Source: Candidatus Moraniibacteriota bacterium
Lineage (GTDB): Bacteria; Patescibacteriota; Minisyncoccia; Moranbacterales; UBA2206
Length of the DNA: 12,260 nucleotides
NCBI GenBank assembly: GCA_003482885.1
Contig: DMXN01000018.1
Span: 1-12,260, forward strand
Reading direction: 5' to 3'
Below are positions 7,010 to 12,260 of this stretch, piece by piece. Position 1 is the first letter of the stretch; every line of letters begins with the position of its first letter. The notes beneath the pieces were generated by a model. The model did no database searches, was not told the DNA's origin, and saw only the letters and a list, made by a program, of their open reading frames with translations. The position numbers and the translations under genes are program-made.

Positions 7010-7028
7010 AACGGGCATTTCACCCGTT
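7010..7028 (-). promoter_or_regulatory. Terminator-like hairpin in the CAP gene leader (possible attenuator)
   Basis: In the minus-strand transcript AACGGG (7028-7023) pairs with CCCGTT (7015-7010) around a 7-base loop and is followed by TTT, giving a run of five Us from the end of the stem. It lies between the predicted start of transcription (about 7054) and the CAP start codon (6956), where an intrinsic terminator would shorten most transcripts. Confidence 0.4.
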
Positions 7029-7060
7029 ATTTTCGCTATTTTCTATTCACTTACACATGT

Positions 7061-7089
7061 ATTATAGCAGTTTTTTGACCGTTTGTCAA
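7061..7089 (-). promoter_or_regulatory. Consensus promoter of the CAP gene
   Basis: Minus strand -35 TTGACA at 7089-7084 and -10 TATAAT at 7066-7061, separated by exactly 17 bases, with TGC directly before the -10 (extended). Both hexamers are full consensus. The predicted start is near 7054. The first two bases of the -35 are part of the T-tract of the preceding terminator. Confidence 0.85.
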
Positions 7090-7136
7090 AAAAAATTAGC
7101 CTTGCGGAGACGCAGTCCGCAATGCCAAAGCGCTAA
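7088..7136 (-). terminator. Terminator of the GT4-ileS-small membrane protein run
   Basis: A perfect 7-bp stem (7102-7108 with 7116-7122, 7-base loop) lies inside a 5-bp outer stem (7096-7100 with 7132-7136), with an uneven internal loop. On the minus strand it is followed by eight Ts (7095-7088). It lies 22 bases after the small gene's stop codon and merges into the next promoter. Confidence 0.65.
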
Positions 7137-7157
7137 AAAATTTCAGCCGCTCGCTTA

Positions 7158-7361
7158 TTAAAATAAGCTAAAGGTTTCATTTTGAGTAATGTTTTCAACA
7201 AACAACATTACTGCAAAAATAAAAACAAAAATCGTTATTGCTGACGAAATTTTATACCAAACAATGTTGATTGGTATAAAATAAGCAATAATGCAAGAAA
7301 AGAGCAATATTGCCGCAATAATACTTTTTTCTGAAAATGAAAAATGTCTTTGCTTTTTCAT
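7158..7361 (-). CDS. Small two-helix membrane protein, unknown function
   Basis: I do not recognise the family. The 67-residue product has a basic N-terminus (MKKQRH), two hydrophobic segments (about 13-31 and 36-56) separated by a short loop, and a polar C-terminal tail (ENITQNETF), so a hairpin with both ends inside is plausible. Evidence that it is real: it starts 20 bp after the ileS stop in the same direction and has a strong Shine-Dalgarno site at ideal spacing, while most neighbours have none. A terminator follows shortly after its stop. It is probably cotranscribed with ileS, but nothing suggests a role in aminoacylation. Confidence 0.65.
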   Translation of the reverse strand: MKKQRHFSFSEKSIIAAILLFSCIIAYFIPINIVWYKISSAITIFVFIFAVMLFVENITQNETFSLF

Positions 7362-7365
7362 CGCA

Positions 7366-7373
7366 CCCTCCTT
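7366..7373 (-). promoter_or_regulatory. Strong ribosome binding site of the 67-aa gene
   Basis: AAGGAGGG on the minus strand, with AGGAGG five bases from the ATG. It supports the start at 7361 and stands out because neighbouring genes show weak or no Shine-Dalgarno. Confidence 0.75.
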
Positions 7374-7381
7374 TTATTATT

Positions 7382-10300
7382 TCACTTTTTCTTTAACCAA
7401 ATCCTGCCTTTTATATTATCAACACTAAACTCTTTTTCGATATCAAAATTTTCCGGTTTTTTATTTTTAATTTCCACCGCCAAAACTTCTTTCGCAATTA
7501 AACTTTTTAATTTCTCATCGCCAAAAATTTCATCCCTTCCTTCATGGCCGACATCAATCCGATCGTCCACTTCAAACCCGGCTTCTTTTCGCATCTCCTG
7601 AATAAACCGAACAATCTCCCGCGCTTGTCCTTCAAGTTTCAATTCTTCGGTAATTTCAGTATTTAAAAACACCTCGTCTTTTTTTTCACGATCCATAATC
7701 ACTTCTTTCACATTTACTTCATCTTTAATTATTTCTATAAATTCTTTTGAAAATTGAAAATTGAAAATTGAAAATTTTCCCAATGGTTGGCGTACTTTTA
7801 TTCCCGCCTTCGCTCTAAGCTGTAAGGCTTCAGTAATAATATTTCTCACGCTTTCCATTTCTTGATTCAATTTTTCGTCAATCAACTTCTCATCGGCTGT
7901 CGGAAAATTTGCAAGGTGCACAGAAACCACCTCATCCGTCCCGATTGCTATCGTGACACCTTCTCCTTGTGAAGGAGAAGGAAATTTAATTACCCCCTCT
8001 CCTTGACAAGGAGAGGGCTGGGGTGAGGTTGAATTCAAATTTTTATAAATTTCCTCTGCCACAAACGGCGTGAACGGCGCCATCAATTTTGATAGCTCGA
8101 CTAAAACGAAATGCAAAGTTTGATATGCTTCGTTTTTATCTCCGTCATCTTCACTTTTCCAAAATCTTTTGCGGCTGCGGCGAATATACCAGTTAGATAA
8201 ATTATCAATAAATTTCGGAAACAACCGGCACGCCTTATTTAATTCATAATTTTCCATTGCCTTATCCACTTCTTTTATAAGCACATTTAATTCAGAAATA
8301 ATCCAGCGATCCAATAAATTATTTGCTTCTTTCTTATTAATTCTTACTTCTCTTTCTGGTTTCCATCCGTCAATATTCGCGTACAAAACGAAAAACGAAT
8401 ACGAATTCCAAAGCATTCGCATCATTCCGCGCGTAATACCCGCCACATCCGATTCTTTGAAATTAAGATTTTCCGCTGCCACTACAGGCGAAATCATCAA
8501 ATAAAACCGCAAAGAATCAGCGCCGTATTTTTCAAACATCGCCGCCGGATCCGGATAATTTTTGAGTCGCTTGGATAATTTTTTACCATCCTCGCCAACA
8601 ACAATTCCATTCACAATCACATTTTTGAAAGCCGGCTTGTCTTTAAGCGCGGTTCCTAAAATATGCAAATAATAAAACCAGCAACGGCACTGGTCTTGCC
8701 CTTCGGCGATAAATTCCGCCGGAAAATTAGCCTCGAATTTTTCTTTATTTTCAAACGGATAATGCATCTGCGCGTAAGGCATAGATCCGGAATCAAACCA
8801 AGTATCCAACACATCCGAAACTCTTCTCATCGTCCCGTCGCATTTTTCGCATTTAAAAATAATCTTATCGACAGTGTGTTTGTGAAGATCAGCTATTTTT
8901 TCTCCCGATAATTCTTCCAGCTCTTTGACCGATCCGATTACTTTCAACTCATCGCATTTCTCGCAGCGCCAAATCGGAATCGCGCTTGCCCAAAATCTTT
9001 GCCGGGAAATCGACCAGTCGCGAGCGCCTTCCAACCAATTACCAAACCAGCCTTCCTTGATATGCGCCGGCGTCCAGTTGATATTTTTCGCCAATTCCAA
9101 CGCGCGCTCTTTTATTTTCACCACCGCCACAAACCAAGACGATGTCGCGTAATTTATCAACGGAGTATCGCATCGCCAGCAATGCGAATAACTGTGTTCA
9201 TATTTTTCTGAATGAAAAATTTTTCCTTGTTTTTCCAAAAATTTTACCACGGTCAAATCGGCTTCTCTAATTTCTTCCGGTTTATTTTTTGCTCGCGGTT
9301 TCAAATCAATGCTAGAAAATTCACTGGCTTCTTTTTTTATAATTCCGTCCATTCCAATATGCTGAACAAAAGGCAAATTGTATTGTTGCGATAATTTGAA
9401 GTCATCATCTCCAAACGCCGGCGCAATATGCACCACGCCCGTTCCATCTTCAGTCGTCACGAAATCCGCCGAATATATTTTCCAACCATTTTCTCTGTTC
9501 TCTAATTTTTCTTGTTTAAAATAATAATCAAAAACCGGTTTATAATTTTTTCCGACTAAATTGCTGCCTTTAAATTTAGAAATAATTTTATATTCTTTTT
9601 CTTTCATTATATCTGCCAATCTCTCTTTGGCTAAAATATAATTTTCTGCCACGCCCGTAGAGACGCAGCAGTGCTGCGTCTCTACCTTGACATAATCAAT
9701 ATCCTCTCCCACTGCCAGCGCTACATTGCCCATCAATGTCCACGGTGTGGTCGTCCATGCCAAAACGAAAGTTTCCGGTTCATCCACCAGTTCAAATTTT
9801 ACAATGCAAGACAAATCTTTAATAATTTTATACCCTTCCGCCACTTCCGATTGCGACAAAGTTGTTTCGCATCTTGGACAAATATGCATCGAACGATAAC
9901 TTTCATAGATAAGACCTTTGTCGTAAAGTTCTTTAAAAACCCGCCAAACCGATTCCATGAAAGACAAATCCATTGTCTTGTAGGCGTTTTTCATATCCGC
10001 CCATCGCCCCAACCGCTTGATTATTTTTTCCCATTCGGAAACATATTGCAAAACTTTCGATCGGCAAAGATTATTGAATTTTTCCACTCCCAATTCCTCA
10101 ATTTCTTTTTTTGTTTTCGATCCCATTTCTTTCTCAACGATATTTTCAATCGGCAAACCATGGCAATCCCAACCCCATTTTCTTTCCACGCGATAACCTT
10201 TCATCGTCCAATATCTTGGCACCACATCTTTCATTACGCTGCCGACAATATGTCCATAGTGTGGAGTCCCCGTCGCAAACGGCGGACCGTCATAAAAAAC

Positions 10301-10423
10301 ATAATCGCCATTCGGCGCTTTTTTATTAACAGACTTTTCGAATATTTTGTTCTCTTCCCAAAACTTTAAAACATCTTCTTCTATTTTCGGAAGGCTTTGC
10401 TTAGTATCAACTTTTTTAAACAT
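7382..10423 (-). CDS. ileS: Isoleucyl-tRNA synthetase, eukaryal-like type, with repeat-derived insertions
   Basis: A 1013-residue class I synthetase charging tRNA-Ile in the cytoplasm. HIGH motif variant is HYGH (55-58) in PPFATGTPHYGHIVGS, and the KMSKS variant is KLSKR (615-619). The editing domain has TTTPWT (224-229) and GTGVVHIAPAFGDDDF (327-342). CxxC pairs at 182/185, 415/418, 487/490 and 525/528 suggest zinc sites. The anticodon-binding domain spans about 700-795. GYRVERKWGWDCHGLPIE, SGSMPYAQMHYPF and the C-terminal REIVRFIQEMRKEAGF match the eukaryal-like IleS2 type, some members of which resist mupirocin. Oddities: insertions at about 247-256, 799-829 and 884-891 are encoded by DNA repeats, and QCRCWF (578-583) replaces the usual QTRGWF. 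It starts 4 bp after the GT4 stop with no Shine-Dalgarno. The frame is intact, so it is presumably functional as the only copy in the window. Confidence 0.97.
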   Translation of the reverse strand: MFKKVDTKQSLPKIEEDVLKFWEENKIFEKSVNKKAPNGDYVFYDGPPFATGTPHYGHIVGSVMKDVVPRYWTMKGYRVERKWGWDCHGLPIENIVEKEMGSKTKKEIEELGVEKFNNLCRSKVLQYVSEWEKIIKRLGRWADMKNAYKTMDLSFMESVWRVFKELYDKGLIYESYRSMHICPRCETTLSQSEVAEGYKIIKDLSCIVKFELVDEPETFVLAWTTTPWTLMGNVALAVGEDIDYVKVETQHCCVSTGVAENYILAKERLADIMKEKEYKIISKFKGSNLVGKNYKPVFDYYFKQEKLENRENGWKIYSADFVTTEDGTGVVHIAPAFGDDDFKLSQQYNLPFVQHIGMDGIIKKEASEFSSIDLKPRAKNKPEEIREADLTVVKFLEKQGKIFHSEKYEHSYSHCWRCDTPLINYATSSWFVAVVKIKERALELAKNINWTPAHIKEGWFGNWLEGARDWSISRQRFWASAIPIWRCEKCDELKVIGSVKELEELSGEKIADLHKHTVDKIIFKCEKCDGTMRRVSDVLDTWFDSGSMPYAQMHYPFENKEKFEANFPAEFIAEGQDQCRCWFYYLHILGTALKDKPAFKNVIVNGIVVGEDGKKLSKRLKNYPDPAAMFEKYGADSLRFYLMISPVVAAENLNFKESDVAGITRGMMRMLWNSYSFFVLYANIDGWKPEREVRINKKEANNLLDRWIISELNVLIKEVDKAMENYELNKACRLFPKFIDNLSNWYIRRSRKRFWKSEDDGDKNEAYQTLHFVLVELSKLMAPFTPFVAEEIYKNLNSTSPQPSPCQGEGVIKFPSPSQGEGVTIAIGTDEVVSVHLANFPTADEKLIDEKLNQEMESVRNIITEALQLRAKAGIKVRQPLGKFSIFNFQFSKEFIEIIKDEVNVKEVIMDREKKDEVFLNTEITEELKLEGQAREIVRFIQEMRKEAGFEVDDRIDVGHEGRDEIFGDEKLKSLIAKEVLAVEIKNKKPENFDIEKEFSVDNIKGRIWLKKK
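7749..7776. repeat. Heptanucleotide tandem repeat (GAAAATT x4) inside ileS
   Basis: Four exact copies of GAAAATT occupy 7749-7776. They encode the phenylalanine-rich run near residues 884-891 (FSIFNFQF). Three extra units add 21 bases, so the frame is kept. Confidence 0.85.
7938..8029. repeat. Cluster of three palindromes inside ileS
   Basis: Three adjacent stem-loops: 7938-7945 with 7950-7957 (7 of 8 paired), 7959-7968 with 7972-7981 (10 of 10, 3-base centre), and 7995-8005 with 8007-8017 (11 of 11, 1-base centre). The last two are related in sequence and encode PSPSQGEG (815-822) and PSPCQGEG (803-810). The flank CCTCACCCCAGCCC on the minus strand resembles palindromic repeats that recur across many bacterial genomes and often give TSPQPSP-type peptides when translated. 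Confidence 0.8.
9657..9685. repeat. 29-bp perfect palindrome inside ileS
   Basis: Fourteen-bp arms (9657-9670 and 9672-9685) match perfectly around a single central base. The GTAGAGACGCAGCA arm resembles a palindromic repeat seen in unrelated bacterial genomes, from memory. It encodes V247 to T256 (VETQHCCVST), between strand DYVKV and ENYILAKERL of the editing-domain region. Confidence 0.85.
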
Positions 10424-10427
10424 ACTG

Positions 10428-11594
10428 CTATTTTAAACTTTTATAAACATCCATGGTTTCTCTCGCGCATTTTTCCCAATTGAATTTTTCCACTTGGATT
10501 TTTCCTTTGACACGATAACTGTTTTTTAAATCTTCGTCTTGAGAAAATTGAAACATTGCTTCGGCGATTTCTTTTGTGTCCAGCGGATTAACCAATTTTG
10601 CCGCGTCGCCGGCAATTTCCGGAATAGAAGAAATATTGGACAATATCGCCGGCGTACCGGTGGCAAAAGCTTCCAAAACGGTTGTGCCGAATCCTTCATA
10701 AAGCGACGGCATCACAAAAAAATCGGCTTGCGCGAACAACGGTGTCAAGTCATCGCCGATAATATATCCGGTAAAAATTACATCTTTCTCAATTCCCAAA
10801 TCTTTCGCCAGCTGCTTATACTCCGCCGCCAGCCATCCCCGCTTCCCCGCCATAACTAATTTATAGTTGAACTTTTCACTCTCTTGTTCGAATCTTTTTT
10901 TGAAAATCGCAAACGCTTCCAAAAGCCGCGTAATATTTTTCAGCGGTTCGATTGTTCCGAGAAAAAGCATATATTTCTCATCTTCGCCAATGCTGTATCT
11001 TTTCAAAACTTCCGCGCGCGATAAGTTTGATTTTTCCGACAACCGTTTATCAAAACCACTGTAAATCACTCGCGCTTTATCCGCCGGACACTTGAAAATT
11101 TCGCAAATATCTTTTTTGATGGAGGAAGAAACCGCGATCAATTTATCGGATTTGCCAATCGCGAAGCTAAGCATCGTTTTGATTTTTGTTCGTGCCAATG
11201 CCGGAAAAACATCCGGAATTTTCATTACAGCCAAATCATAAATAGTGGTAACGGTTTTTCCTCGATAGCCGGCTGGAATTCGACTCATCGGAGAAGTGGC
11301 ATGGAGCACATCCAAATTTTCATGAGTCAGCGTGGCCGTGCCTAAAATTTCACTGTACGCCACCGGCAAATATTTTTTGTAATCGGAAAACGGATAGAAT
11401 TTTATCTTCGCATTCGGACGGGAAAATTTTTTGACATCTTTTTCGCGCGCGCGAAAATCAAAAAAAATAACATACTCGTTTTCCTTGTCAATTTCCAAAA
11501 GATGGCGAATTAATTGATAGGCGTAATGCCCGGCGCCAATCGCCTCGCCCCGTTCCGGATTCAAAATTGTCCTCGCATCGATTCCTATTCGCAT
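10428..11594 (-). CDS. GT4-family (GT-B fold) glycosyltransferase
   Basis: A 388-residue protein starting MRIGIDARTI with a G-rich loop (GEAIGAGHYAYQL, 16-28) typical of acceptor-side domains of GT4 enzymes. The C-terminal donor-binding domain has FLGTIEPLKN, followed by the retaining-GT signature E300-GFGTTVL-E308 (E-x7-E) and ATGTPAILSNISSIPEIAGDAA. No membrane segment is evident, so it probably works peripherally at the inner face of the membrane, moving a hexose from a nucleotide sugar to a lipid- or glycan-linked acceptor. Substrate is not predictable. It lies 4 bp upstream of ileS and is probably cotranscribed. It is apart from the polysaccharide run, so a shared pathway is only a guess. 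No Shine-Dalgarno is visible before the ATG at 11594. Confidence 0.9.
   Translation of the reverse strand: MRIGIDARTILNPERGEAIGAGHYAYQLIRHLLEIDKENEYVIFFDFRAREKDVKKFSRPNAKIKFYPFSDYKKYLPVAYSEILGTATLTHENLDVLHATSPMSRIPAGYRGKTVTTIYDLAVMKIPDVFPALARTKIKTMLSFAIGKSDKLIAVSSSIKKDICEIFKCPADKARVIYSGFDKRLSEKSNLSRAEVLKRYSIGEDEKYMLFLGTIEPLKNITRLLEAFAIFKKRFEQESEKFNYKLVMAGKRGWLAAEYKQLAKDLGIEKDVIFTGYIIGDDLTPLFAQADFFVMPSLYEGFGTTVLEAFATGTPAILSNISSIPEIAGDAAKLVNPLDTKEIAEAMFQFSQDEDLKNSYRVKGKIQVEKFNWEKCARETMDVYKSLK
11440..11457. repeat. 18-bp perfect palindrome with (CG)5 core in the GT4 gene
   Basis: TTTT, five CG units and AAAA form a perfect palindrome inside the coding sequence for F-R-A-R-E. Ten alternating C/G bases are striking in this AT-rich DNA. 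Confidence 0.6.
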
Positions 11595-11622
11595 AGAGAT
11601 AATTTTAAGCTTTTCTTACATC

Positions 11623-11628
11623 TTTATA
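11623..11628 (-). promoter_or_regulatory. Possible -10 box for the GT4-ileS run
   Basis: TATAAA on the minus strand, about 29 bases before the GT4 start codon. No acceptable -35 is found at 16-18 bases, so this is weak support only. Confidence 0.3.
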
Positions 11629-11664
11629 CTACTATTTTTCAATACTTTCGTCCAGCGCAAAAAT

Positions 11665-11692
11665 TTGACAATTTCCGTCTATATGGCATTAT
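11665..11692 (+). promoter_or_regulatory. Promoter of hicBA
   Basis: TTGACA at 11665-11670 and CATTAT at 11687-11692 with a 16-base spacer. Transcription would begin near 11699, only about 12 bases before the hicB ATG. That fits a nearly leaderless message without Shine-Dalgarno. Confidence 0.5.
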
Positions 11693-11711
11693 TAAAATAC
11701 AAAAAAATCCT

Positions 11712-11930
11712 ATGCGTAAAATTGATCTAAAAAATGTAGTTTGGAAAGAGGGCGAATATTATGTCGCTCAATGTTTGAATGTGGAAGTTTCCAGCTTTGG
11801 CAAAACTAAAAAAGAGGCGCTGGTCGCTTTAGATGAAGCGTTGGAATTGTATTTTGAAGATATAAAAGTTCCGAAAGTTACAAAAATCGAAAGACCGGAA
11901 CTTGTTAAATTATCCATCTGTCATGCTTAA
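11712..11930 (+). CDS. hicB: HicB-family antitoxin
   Basis: A 72-residue protein. The core KEGEYYVAQCLNVEVSSFGKT (12-32), then KKEALVALDEALELYFED (33-50), is the HicB partial RNase H-like fold seen in the short HicB/UPF0150 antitoxins. It would bind and neutralise HicA. Longer HicBs carry a C-terminal ribbon-helix-helix or helix-turn-helix domain. This one stops about 22 residues after the core, so self-regulation by a fused DNA-binding domain is not evident. The start at 11712 is chosen because the conserved fold begins there and the promoter ends just upstream, although the frame is open further back. The stop overlaps the hicA start by 8 bases. Gene order antitoxin-toxin is one of the two known arrangements. 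Confidence 0.85.
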   Translation: MRKIDLKNVVWKEGEYYVAQCLNVEVSSFGKTKKEALVALDEALELYFEDIKVPKVTKIERPELVKLSICHA

Positions 11931-12141
11931 ATGCTATTCATCTTCGGAAATTATCAAAGTCCTTCAGAAAAAGGGCTTTGTTTTTATTTCCCAAAAAGGC
12001 AGTCACGCCAAATTTAGAAAAATTAGCAGTCCACCTTTAACCGTAATCATTCCAACCAGCAAAAAAGAAATCCCTTTCGGAACTTTCAAATCAATCTTAC
12101 GCCAAGCCGGTTTGAGCGAAGATGATTTCAGAAAGAAATAA
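11923..12141 (+). CDS. hicA: HicA-family toxin (mRNA interferase)
   Basis: A 72-residue protein. The double-stranded-RNA-binding-like fold of HicA is clear: SSSEIIKVLQKKGFVFISQKGSH with catalytic H28 in GSHAKF, then VIIPTSKKEIPFGTFKSILRQAGL (41-64) and a basic C-terminus. HicA toxins cleave mRNA in the translating cell and are held in check by HicB. The start at 11923 overlaps the hicB stop by 8 bases (ATGCTTAA), indicating translational coupling. An in-frame ATG at 11902 would add seven residues unlike the family. All expected residues are present, so it is probably an active toxin. A terminator follows 21 bases after the stop. Confidence 0.9.
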   Translation: MLKCYSSSEIIKVLQKKGFVFISQKGSHAKFRKISSPPLTVIIPTSKKEIPFGTFKSILRQAGLSEDDFRKK

Positions 12142-12162
12142 AGTTTTATTATTTGACAATCG

Positions 12163-12194
12163 AAAAAACAGTCCGCCGAGGCGGACTGTTTTTT
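12163..12194. terminator. Strong bidirectional terminator between hicA and rpoC
   Basis: CAGTCCGCC (12169-12177) pairs with GGCGGACTG (12180-12188), extended by six A-T pairs (12163-12168 with 12189-12194). Ts follow on both strands (eight on the plus strand, six on the minus strand), so it can end both hicBA and the converging rpoC transcript. Confidence 0.88.
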
Positions 12195-12218
12195 TTATTC
12201 AAACTTGTAAAAATATTT

Positions 12219-12260
12219 CTACCCCCGATATCCAGTCCCCGCGGGAATTAATTTTCCGAT
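12219..12260 (-). CDS. rpoC: C-terminal end of RNA polymerase beta-prime subunit (partial)
   Basis: The minus strand from the right edge reads IGKLIPAGTGYRG and then a TAG stop (12221-12219). Bacterial RpoC proteins usually end with a segment of the form ENVIIGKLIPAGTG plus a few residues, so this is most likely the last 13 codons of rpoC, the largest RNA polymerase subunit. The terminator at 12163-12194 lies just downstream in the right orientation. Only this short tail is visible, so the call rests on a single conserved motif. Confidence 0.75.
   Translation of the reverse strand: MGKLIPAGTGYRG

Noticed and set aside
6958..7161. A 67-codon plus-strand frame in the CAP gene leader region
   Set aside because: It crosses a consensus minus-strand promoter and a terminator, lacks a ribosome binding site and looks like noncoding DNA.
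7749..8029. An intein or group I/II intron interrupting ileS
   Set aside because: The inserted segments are too short, stay in frame and carry no splicing or endonuclease motifs.
9657..9685. The ileS palindrome as a CRISPR repeat or transposon terminal repeat
   Set aside because: It occurs once in the window with no spacers and no transposase nearby. A dispersed palindrome is the simpler reading.
9671..10369. A 232-codon plus-strand open frame opposite ileS
   Set aside because: It lies wholly within conserved ileS codons in antisense, and its composition (His, Phe, Arg, Ile rich) is that of a shadow frame.
11514..11711. An upstream extension of the hicB frame adding 66 residues
   Set aside because: The extension overlaps the divergent GT4 start and the hicB promoter and does not resemble the HicB fold. 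The ATG at 11712 fits family starts.

Overview
The window looks like chromosomal DNA from an uncultivated bacterium of the Patescibacteria (Candidate Phyla Radiation), probably a Parcubacteria/Moranbacteria-type lineage. This is inferred from the AT-rich composition, genes packed with gaps of a few to about 25 bp inside runs, frequent absence of a Shine-Dalgarno sequence, a DUF4012 membrane protein, a CAP/SCP-domain surface protein and a eukaryal-like (type 2) isoleucyl-tRNA synthetase. No 16S or other decisive marker is present, so the lineage is an inference.

Left part (1-4714, minus strand): a four-gene envelope polysaccharide run. In transcription order it encodes a DUF4012 membrane-anchored protein, a UDP-glucuronate-4-epimerase-like sugar epimerase, a Wzx-like polysaccharide flippase and a polyprenyl-phosphate-type GT2 glycosyltransferase cut by the left edge. 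The first has an extended -10 promoter whose -35 lies four bases from the -35 of a divergent promoter serving a plus-strand orphan gene (4905-5810). That orphan encodes a membrane-anchored, cysteine-free coiled-coil protein. Its 3' side (5811-6053, tail to tail with the CAP gene) is a run of at least six stem-loops.

Middle (6054-7361, minus): a CAP-domain protein with a signal peptide and a second membrane segment, read from a consensus TTGACA-17-TATAAT promoter. That promoter overlaps the T-tract of the upstream operon's terminator. The roughly 100-base leader carries a terminator-like hairpin. Before it lies a 67-aa two-helix membrane protein, which has the only strong Shine-Dalgarno site among the complete genes.

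Right part (7382-12260): isoleucyl-tRNA synthetase (ileS) preceded 4 bp upstream by a GT4-family glycosyltransferase, both minus strand. Divergent from these, on the plus strand, is a compact HicBA toxin-antitoxin pair. It ends at a strong bidirectional terminator shared with a converging gene whose last 13 codons match the C-terminus of RNA polymerase beta-prime (rpoC).

The most unusual feature is ileS itself. It contains three separate repeat-derived insertions that all keep the reading frame: a 29-bp near-perfect palindrome in the editing-domain region, a cluster of three palindromes between the anticodon-binding domain and the C-terminal region, and a fourfold heptanucleotide repeat further on. 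No stretch longer than 300 bases lacks a gene; the longest gaps (5811-6053, 6957-7157, 4715-4904) are described as features. No tRNA, rRNA, CRISPR array, insertion sequence or origin was seen.
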